A stretch of DNA of 19,234 bases. Source: Candidatus Uhrbacteria bacterium. Its GTDB lineage: Bacteria; Patescibacteriota; Patescibacteriia; UBA9934; UBA11717. Positions 15,428 through 19,234 of the stretch are shown piece by piece (the first letter of the stretch is position 1; each line of letters begins with the position of its first letter). The DNA lies in contig JABIWD010000021.1 in assembly GCA_018701105.1 (NCBI GenBank), forward strand, positions 1 through 19,234, read 5' to 3'. Below the pieces are notes generated by a model. That model was not told the DNA's origin and did no database searches. It saw nothing but the letters and a program-made list of their open reading frames with translations. Position numbers and translations under genes: made by a program.

Positions 15428-15458
15428 ACCCCCGGCCTAGCCGGGGTGTTGTTTTTTA
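15428..15458 (+). terminator. Terminator of the gene at 14997
   Basis: CCCCGGC (15430-15436) and GCCGGGG (15440-15446) with a 3-base loop, followed by TGTTG and six T residues. Confidence 0.88.
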
Positions 15459-15479
15459 TAAAAAATGTGTTCATATCCT

Positions 15480-15512
15480 TTATCCACGCAGGTATGCGTA
15501 AAGTGTGGATAT
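15480..15512. promoter_or_regulatory. Opposed pair of DnaA-box-like sites
   Basis: TTATCCACG (15480-15488, plus) and ATATCCACA (15512-15504, minus) each match the TTATCCACA DnaA box at 8 of 9 positions and face each other. Between them ACGCA and TGCGT form a further small inverted repeat. The block ends 6 nt before the -35 box of the receiver-domain gene. Binding by DnaA or by another palindrome-binding protein is untested. Confidence 0.45.
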
Positions 15513-15518
15513 GGAGGG

Positions 15519-15547
15519 TTGACGATCTGTGTATGTTTTGATAGATT
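15519..15547 (+). promoter_or_regulatory. Promoter of the receiver-domain gene
   Basis: TTGACG (15519-15524), 17-base spacer, TAGATT (15542-15547). The expected leader is about 27 nt and contains AAGGTGAG before the TTG start. Confidence 0.65.
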
Positions 15548-15580
15548 GTCGGTCTTGCAAACTTTGAAGGTGAGACTGTC

Positions 15581-15970
15581 TTGGCTGGAATACTAGTAGT
15601 AGATGATAACGTGGAACTCCGTCGTGGCATTGGCTTCATGGCCAGGCTCGGTGGCCACGTGGTGAGAGAAGCTGGAACAATCGCCGAGGCTATGGATCGG
15701 TTCGCAGAGTCTTTGCAGGGTGGACCGAGAATCGACATTGTCATCTCAGATGTTGACGTGCCGGACGGGCTCGGCACAGAGCTGCACGATGAGCTCAAGC
15801 CTGAGTTGGGTGATCGTGCATTTGTCCTGATCACTGGTGATCTCTTCGAGATGCACCGTCAGGAATACGCAAGGCTCCACGGCCTGCCCCTGTACTTCAA
15901 GGGGACGGATAGGATCAACCTGTTCCTGACGTCGCTGCGACACAACCCCATCGCCGCCCTGGCGAGCTGA
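15581..15970 (+). CDS. Single-domain response regulator receiver (CheY-like)
   Basis: A 129-residue protein consisting only of a REC domain. Visible catalytic features: acidic pair D8-D9 (ILVVDDN), phospho-acceptor D57 in VISDVDVPDG, T85 in LITGD, and K107 in YFKG. There is no DNA-binding output domain, and no histidine kinase lies in the window, so the partner must be elsewhere. Start TTG, preceded by AAGGTGAG at 6-7 nt. GC is moderately raised (34 of 60 at 15721-15780). It is isolated, with its own promoter and terminator, like its cassette neighbours. A DnaA-box-like palindrome lies just upstream. Activity through protein-protein contact or as a phosphate sink is family knowledge, not seen here. 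Confidence 0.88.
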   Translation: MAGILVVDDNVELRRGIGFMARLGGHVVREAGTIAEAMDRFAESLQGGPRIDIVISDVDVPDGLGTELHDELKPELGDRAFVLITGDLFEMHRQEYARLHGLPLYFKGTDRINLFLTSLRHNPIAALAS

Positions 15971-15973
15971 ACG

Positions 15974-16007
15974 AAAACGACGACCCGTCTGGGTCGTCGT
16001 GTTTATT
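15974..16007. terminator. Bidirectional terminator between receiver gene and membrane protein
   Basis: A perfect 10-base stem ACGACGACCC / GGGTCGTCGT with a GTCT loop, preceded by AAAA and followed by GTTTATT. It serves the plus-strand receiver gene and, by its A-run, the minus-strand trpS unit ending at 16006. Confidence 0.88.
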
Positions 16008-16335
16008 ATGTAATTTTGATTTTGTCTACGAACTCTCCCACTATAGGTATTCTTCGTTTTCTACCAACTAGAACGTTGAATATTCCGTATATCGATAGTC
16101 CAACCCATAGCCAGCTCAGAATCGCTGCGATGAACCATCCGAGTAGTGGAACTAGCCCAATTATCGCAGTGAGTACCTCGGCGATGAACAATGCAAGTCC
16201 TTGCTTAGCATGGAATTTTGTCGTCGCATCTTTTGGCGGCCAGATTAGCGGCAACAAAGCCAGGAAGCTCACGTATGAGAAGAGCGACATGATCATCGGG
16301 TCGATCTCCACCTTACTTATCTTTTTCTTTGCCAT
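16006..16335 (-). CDS. Small membrane protein, DUF4870/Tic20-like
   Basis: A 109-residue protein starting MAKKKISKVE. The ATG at 16335 lies one base after the trpS stop; an in-frame ATG six codons upstream lies within trpS and is less likely. About three hydrophobic helices: YVSFLALLPLIW, then ALFIAEVLTAIIGLVPLLGW, then IAAILSWLWVGLSIYGIFNVL. Between the first two is FHAKQGLALF, typical of DUF4870/Tic20-like small proteins with the F-H-x-x-Q-x-L-x-F pattern. It is co-transcribed with trpS and ends in the bidirectional terminator. Molecular role unknown; linkage to trpS is probably incidental. Confidence 0.8.
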   Translation of the reverse strand: MAKKKISKVEIDPMIMSLFSYVSFLALLPLIWPPKDATTKFHAKQGLALFIAEVLTAIIGLVPLLGWFIAAILSWLWVGLSIYGIFNVLVGRKRRIPIVGEFVDKIKIT

Positions 16336-16336
16336 A

Positions 16337-17323
16337 TTAAAGTGTGAGTCCAACTGCGTTTTTCACCTCAACCATCTTTGCCTCTGCAATCACACGAGCT
16401 CGTTCCGCTCCGTCTGCGAGAACCTTCTTTAGCTCGTCAGCATTTGCCATGTAGGCGAGAATTTTAGATCGGATCGGTGTTAGAAATTCTACGAGTGCTT
16501 CTGCGACTTCTTTTTTGAGGTCACCATATCCTTTTCCTTCAAAGTCGCGAGCCAGGTCTTCTGGGTCGCGGTCCTTGATTAGGCTCAGGATATCGAGCAA
16601 GTTCTTAACACCAGGCTGATCGTCAGTGTAGTTCACAACACCAATGTCATCCGTAACTGCAGACATGATCTTTTTGCGAATAACATCCGGCTCATCTGTA
16701 AGCGCGATGTAGTTCTTTGCGCTTTCGGCACTCTTGCTCATCTTTTTTGTAGGATCGTCGAGTCCCATGATGCGTGCACCGACCTTTGTGATCTGAACTT
16801 CGGGTACCTTGAAGGTATCACCGTAAGTTTTGTTGAATCGTTCAGCGATGTCTCGCGTAAGCTCAACGTGCTGCTTCTGATCATCGCCAACTGGGATCAT
16901 CAACGGACTGTAAAGTAGAATGTCTCCTGCCATCAAAAGAGGGTAGGTGAAGATTCCGACGTTCACGTTCTCGCCATGGACGATAGCTTTGTCCTTGTAC
17001 TGTGTCATGCGTTCAAGTTCTGACATTCGCATGAGTGATGAGAACACCCAGTTCAATTCCGAGTGCTGTGGAACGTCTGACTGTTGGAAGAGGACGTTCT
17101 TTTCTGCATCTAGTCCAGCGGCAAGGTAAGTTGCTGCCAGCATGAGTGTATTCTCTCGTAGTTTCTTTGGGTCTTTTGTAGATGTGAGGGCGTGGAGGTC
17201 GGCTATCATGATAATTCCTTCTCGGTCATTCTGAAAATCTACGAATTGTTTGATCGCACCGAAGTAGTTACCAATATGCAATAGATTGCTTGGCTGAATT
17301 CCACTTAAAAATCCATTATTCAT
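16337..17323 (-). CDS. trpS: Tryptophanyl-tRNA synthetase
   Basis: A 328-residue class I aminoacyl-tRNA synthetase that charges tRNA-Trp. The family opening SGIQPSNLLHIGNYFGA is present with HIGN as the HIGH motif (residues 16-19). Further signs are MIADLHALT, VFSSLMRMSELERMTQ, GDILLYSPLMIPVGDDQKQHVELTRDIAERF, and KMSKS near residue 195. Length matches the bacterial norm of about 330. The start is directly at the SGIQPS segment. There is no Shine-Dalgarno site; a TAAAAT box 17 nt upstream may be the -10 element. It is followed by the small membrane protein at a one-base gap. Confidence 0.96.
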   Translation of the reverse strand: MNNGFLSGIQPSNLLHIGNYFGAIKQFVDFQNDREGIIMIADLHALTSTKDPKKLRENTLMLAATYLAAGLDAEKNVLFQQSDVPQHSELNWVFSSLMRMSELERMTQYKDKAIVHGENVNVGIFTYPLLMAGDILLYSPLMIPVGDDQKQHVELTRDIAERFNKTYGDTFKVPEVQITKVGARIMGLDDPTKKMSKSAESAKNYIALTDEPDVIRKKIMSAVTDDIGVVNYTDDQPGVKNLLDILSLIKDRDPEDLARDFEGKGYGDLKKEVAEALVEFLTPIRSKILAYMANADELKKVLADGAERARVIAEAKMVEVKNAVGLTL

Positions 17324-17381
17324 TTTCTCGTTTGCTATTCATTTTATTGACTCAACACTACCAATTATCCTTAAATAACTC

Positions 17382-17414
17382 AAATAAAAGCGCCCGCACG
17401 ACTGTGCGGGCGCA
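17382..17414 (-). terminator. Terminator of the gene at 17428
   Basis: A perfect 10-base stem, GCGCCCGCAC / GTGCGGGCGC, with a 4-base loop. On the minus strand it is followed by TTTTATTT. It separates the stand-alone gene from trpS. Confidence 0.9.
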
Positions 17415-17427
17415 ACGTTGAGTTCCT

Positions 17428-18237
17428 CTAGTCCTCACCCCAAACGCGTCCCTTTGCGCCATCGCGTCGCCGAGGTCGATCCTGGACCCTGCGCCGAACC
17501 GGAGGCGCGGGCGCCGCCGTCTCGGCCTCCTCCTGGTCGCCATCGACCGGCGTCAGGGCACCGATCTCGACGGTTTCGGGAGCGGTGGTCTTTGCAGCGG
17601 CCTGTGCTGCTGCCAGATCGTTCTGCTGCCTCTGGAGTTCCCACGCGGCAAGGCACGCTTCCATGAGGCCATAGTCCAGAAGTGGCGGGAGATCACCCTT
17701 GGAGAGCTCCTCGTGCGCGAGCCTCGTCATCTCCAAGATCATCTCGTCTCGGCCGTCTCTGGTATCGCTGCGCAGACCTTGAGATTGCATGATCTCGAAG
17801 TTCAGGACGGCCAGAGTGACCATGATCGCCTTCGGTCGCACCGCGCTCCACTGCGCAGCGATGTCCTCCAGCGGGAGACCTTCCGCGATCGGCAACTCGC
17901 CGGACAGGATCGCCTGCGCTGCTGCGTTCGCGATCATGGTCACGACTGCGACATCTTCCAGGGCTGCGTCGCTACCCTCTGCAACCCGCGTCGAGATCGC
18001 GTTGTGCAGCGGCAGAGACACCTCGTACTCGAAGACGCCCTCTGCGCCCATGACCATGGTCTCCACCTTGCGCACTCCTGTGCGGAGATGTGCCCGCAGG
18101 ATGACGATCATCTCGTCTTCCGGCATCACGTCACCGCGCACGGGCGCAACCACACGAAGCACGTACTTCACGCGCCCGTCCTCGTCCTCGAATCTCGCTA
18201 CCCACCAGTACATGTGGGTTCTTGTGTCAAAAGCCAT
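17428..18237 (-). CDS. Stand-alone unknown gene, three-part protein with a basic proline-rich tail
   Basis: A 269-residue protein I do not recognise. Residues 1-80 are beta-rich and aromatic at the start (HMYWWVARFED, YVLRVVAPVRGDV), suggesting a small sandwich or ferredoxin-like unit. Residues 85-215 look helical (Ala-rich, DVAVVTMIANAAAQAIL, ELQRQQNDLAAAQAAA), and 216-269 are disordered, turning from acidic to Arg-rich (RRRVQDRPRRRDG). GAGGAGGG lies 4 nt before the ATG. GC is the highest of the window (42 of 60 at 17521-17580, against 28 of 60 in trpS at 16801-16860). It stands alone with its own terminator. TTATAAC about 30 nt upstream may be its -10 region. No function is proposed. Confidence 0.75.
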   Translation of the reverse strand: MAFDTRTHMYWWVARFEDEDGRVKYVLRVVAPVRGDVMPEDEMIVILRAHLRTGVRKVETMVMGAEGVFEYEVSLPLHNAISTRVAEGSDAALEDVAVVTMIANAAAQAILSGELPIAEGLPLEDIAAQWSAVRPKAIMVTLAVLNFEIMQSQGLRSDTRDGRDEMILEMTRLAHEELSKGDLPPLLDYGLMEACLAAWELQRQQNDLAAAQAAAKTTAPETVEIGALTPVDGDQEEAETAAPAPPVRRRVQDRPRRRDGAKGRVWGED

Positions 18238-18308
18238 GTGGCCCTCCTCGGTTTCTCTGGGTTATAAGTCCAAAAACAACGTAACACGAACCGGCTTTTT
18301 TGCCAACC

Positions 18309-18337
18309 TTGCATAATTAGGGCGTCCAGATTATACT
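18309..18337 (+). promoter_or_regulatory. Promoter of the HU gene
   Basis: TTGCAT (18309-18314), 17-base spacer, TATACT (18332-18337). The leader would be about 20 nt and has no purine-rich ribosome site. Confidence 0.6.
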
Positions 18338-18365
18338 TCGAGCATACTTACTTATCCATATTCCT

Positions 18366-18809
18366 ATGAATAAAGCAGAATTGGCAGCACGCATCGCTGA
18401 ACGGCTCGGTCTCACTAAGAAACAAGGTGAGGATATTGTAGAGGCGTTCACTTCAATAGTGACAGATCAGCTATCCGATCAGGAGGAAGTGACGATAGCG
18501 GGCTTTGGAACATTCTCTTCACGCATTCGTGCCGCGCGAATGGGAGTGAATCCACAAAAGCCATCCGAGCGCATCCGCGTTCCAGAGGTATTGGTACCAA
18601 AGTTCAAAGCAGGGAAGGCTTTGAAGGATGCCTTGAAGGCAGCTCAAAAGAGAGGCCTAGCATCTCCAGCGGTAGAAGACAGTGCTCCGGCTCCGGCGCC
18701 CGCGCCGGCAGCTCCAGCGGTACCATCTACACCGCCACAGGACGAGCCTACTCCACCTCAACCAGAGGACACACATGGAGAGGATCGACAGCCTCCAATG
18801 AATCGATAA
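18366..18809 (+). CDS. HU/IHF-family DNA-binding protein with a proline-rich tail
   Basis: A 147-residue nucleoid protein. Residues 1-91 are a complete HU domain: MNKAELAARIAERLGLTKKQ, VTIAGFGTFSSRIRAARMGVNPQ and the DNA-binding arm region ending VPKFKAGKALKDAL. HU binds and bends DNA as a dimer. Residues 95-147 form an added tail rich in Pro, Ala, Glu and Asp (APAPAPAPAAPAVPSTPP). This is unlike the Lys/Ala-rich tails known from some actinobacterial HU proteins; it is mildly acidic and so is unlikely to bind DNA. A single-gene unit with its own promoter and terminator, no Shine-Dalgarno site. Confidence 0.93.
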   Translation: MNKAELAARIAERLGLTKKQGEDIVEAFTSIVTDQLSDQEEVTIAGFGTFSSRIRAARMGVNPQKPSERIRVPEVLVPKFKAGKALKDALKAAQKRGLASPAVEDSAPAPAPAPAAPAVPSTPPQDEPTPPQPEDTHGEDRQPPMNR

Positions 18810-18811
18810 AC

Positions 18812-18850
18812 AAAACGACCCAGCTCCTCGCGAGAGGCTGGGTCGTTTTT
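18812..18850. terminator. Bidirectional terminator between HU and RNase Y genes
   Basis: AAAACGACCCAGC pairs with GCTGGGTCGTTTT around a 12-base stretch that can itself fold (CTCGCGAG). A-run on the left and T-run on the right let it serve both converging genes. Confidence 0.88.
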
Positions 18851-18858
18851 AGTTTCTT

Positions 18859-19234
18859 TTACCGTGCGTATTCCGTAACACGCGTTTCTCGAATCAACGT
18901 CACCTTAATCTCTCCTGGGTAACGAAGTTCACTTTCAATCTTTGATGCAATATTTTTAGCGAGGTTGTATGCGCTCAAGTCATCGATGACTTGTGGCTTA
19001 ACAAACACTCGAATCTCTCGACCTGCCTGAATCGCGTAAGCTTTTTCTACGCCTTCAAACTCAGTGGCAGTTCGCTCAAGCTCCTCGAGTCTCTGGATAT
19101 ACTGCTCAAGAGTATTCTTTCGAGCACCTGGTCGAGCACCCGAAAGTGCGTCGGCAGTTTTCACAATCACAGCCTCGATAGTCTTCGGCTTGTCTACGTG
19201 GTGACCGATTGACTGGTATGCAATGTCTTCAGAG
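18859..19234 (-). CDS. rny: Ribonuclease Y, C-terminal part
   Basis: The gene is cut by the window end; about 124 C-terminal residues are visible. RNase Y is a membrane-anchored endoribonuclease that starts mRNA decay; its catalytic HD domain precedes this part. Family motifs: IGHHVDKPKTIEA, IVKTADALSGARPGARKNTLEQYIQRLEELE, FEGVEKAYAIQAGREIRVFVKP, and the terminal YPGEIKVTLIRETRVTEYAR, close to the standard RNase Y end. An apparent GTG at 19170 is an internal valine codon; the reading frame continues to base 19233. Convergent with the HU gene. Confidence 0.93.
   Translation of the reverse strand, partial: SEDIAYQSIGHHVDKPKTIEAVIVKTADALSGARPGARKNTLEQYIQRLEELERTATEFEGVEKAYAIQAGREIRVFVKPQVIDDLSAYNLAKNIASKIESELRYPGEIKVTLIRETRVTEYAR

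Noticed and set aside
15397..15834. 145-codon minus-strand frame under the receiver gene and terminator
   Set aside because: It runs through a terminator, a promoter and a gene with a full REC active site on the other strand.
17316..17342. Eight-codon upstream ORF (MNSKRENE) overlapping the trpS start
   Set aside because: The likely -10 box (17341-17346) overlaps its ATG, so it would probably not be transcribed; it contains no Trp codons, so it does not look like an attenuator.
17713..18316. Two long plus-strand frames opposite the gene at 17428
   Set aside because: The minus-strand gene has GAGGAGGG 4 nt before its ATG and a terminator in the right place; the plus frames have a His/Arg-rich, low-complexity composition and no signals.
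1..19234. CRISPR array, tRNA genes, integrase or transposase genes, replication origin
   Set aside because: I saw no spaced direct repeats, tRNA-like folds with the T-arm consensus, or recombinase motifs. The two DnaA-like boxes alone, without an AT-rich unwinding region or dnaA gene, do not make an origin.

Overview
The window most likely comes from a Patescibacteria (Candidate Phyla Radiation) genome. No marker gene fixes the lineage below that rank. Reasons: a DUF4012 protein in one operon with a glycosyltransferase and a single-pass DUF11-like surface protein; a TrmB-type regulator in a bacterium; compact one-nucleotide gene junctions; core genes that lack Shine-Dalgarno sites and often look leaderless; and bacterial housekeeping genes (glmS, trpS, rnpB, HU, RNase Y). 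The standard genetic code fits, since TAA, TAG and TGA all end genes here.

Layout. 1-1912 (+): 3' end of glmS overlapping a FemAB-type peptidyltransferase, an amino-sugar and peptidoglycan pair ending in a bidirectional terminator. 1941-7692 (-): operon of a GT4 glycosyltransferase, a DUF4012 membrane protein and a DUF11-like surface protein, read from an extended -10 promoter whose transcript would start almost at the ATG. 7739-8998 (-): TrmB-like regulator plus a small two-helix membrane protein. 9208-9711 (+): stand-alone unknown gene. 9746-11948 (-): two GT4 glycosyltransferases with overlapping ends. 12019-12108: MITE-like palindrome. 12111-13538 (-): polyprenyl-phosphate sugar phosphotransferase that would start an envelope glycan. 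13599-14030 (-): RNase P RNA. 14086-14214: a second repeat. 14288-15970: three stand-alone genes (unknown, lipoprotein-like, single-domain response regulator). 16006-17323 (-): trpS and a small membrane protein. 17428-18237 (-): fifth stand-alone unknown gene. 18366-18809 (+): HU with a proline-rich tail. 18859-19234 (-): 3' end of RNase Y.

Functionally, most of the window builds the cell envelope: amino sugar supply, peptide cross-bridge, a lipid-linked glycan started by the sugar phosphotransferase and extended by three glycosyltransferases, and a pair of membrane-anchored surface proteins.

The most unusual feature is that two kinds of gene are interleaved. Core genes have about 47% GC where counted, no convincing Shine-Dalgarno site, and several promoters whose -10 box lies 6-10 nt from the ATG. 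Five isolated genes (9208, 14288, 14997, 15581 and 17428) are visibly GC-richer (57-70% in sampled stretches), four have strong purine-rich ribosome sites and the fifth a weaker one, two begin with TTG, and each ends in its own strong hairpin terminator. Four of the five match no family I recognise; the fifth is an orphan CheY-like receiver. They look like a separately acquired or separately expressed set of single-gene cassettes and are the best candidates for something undescribed.
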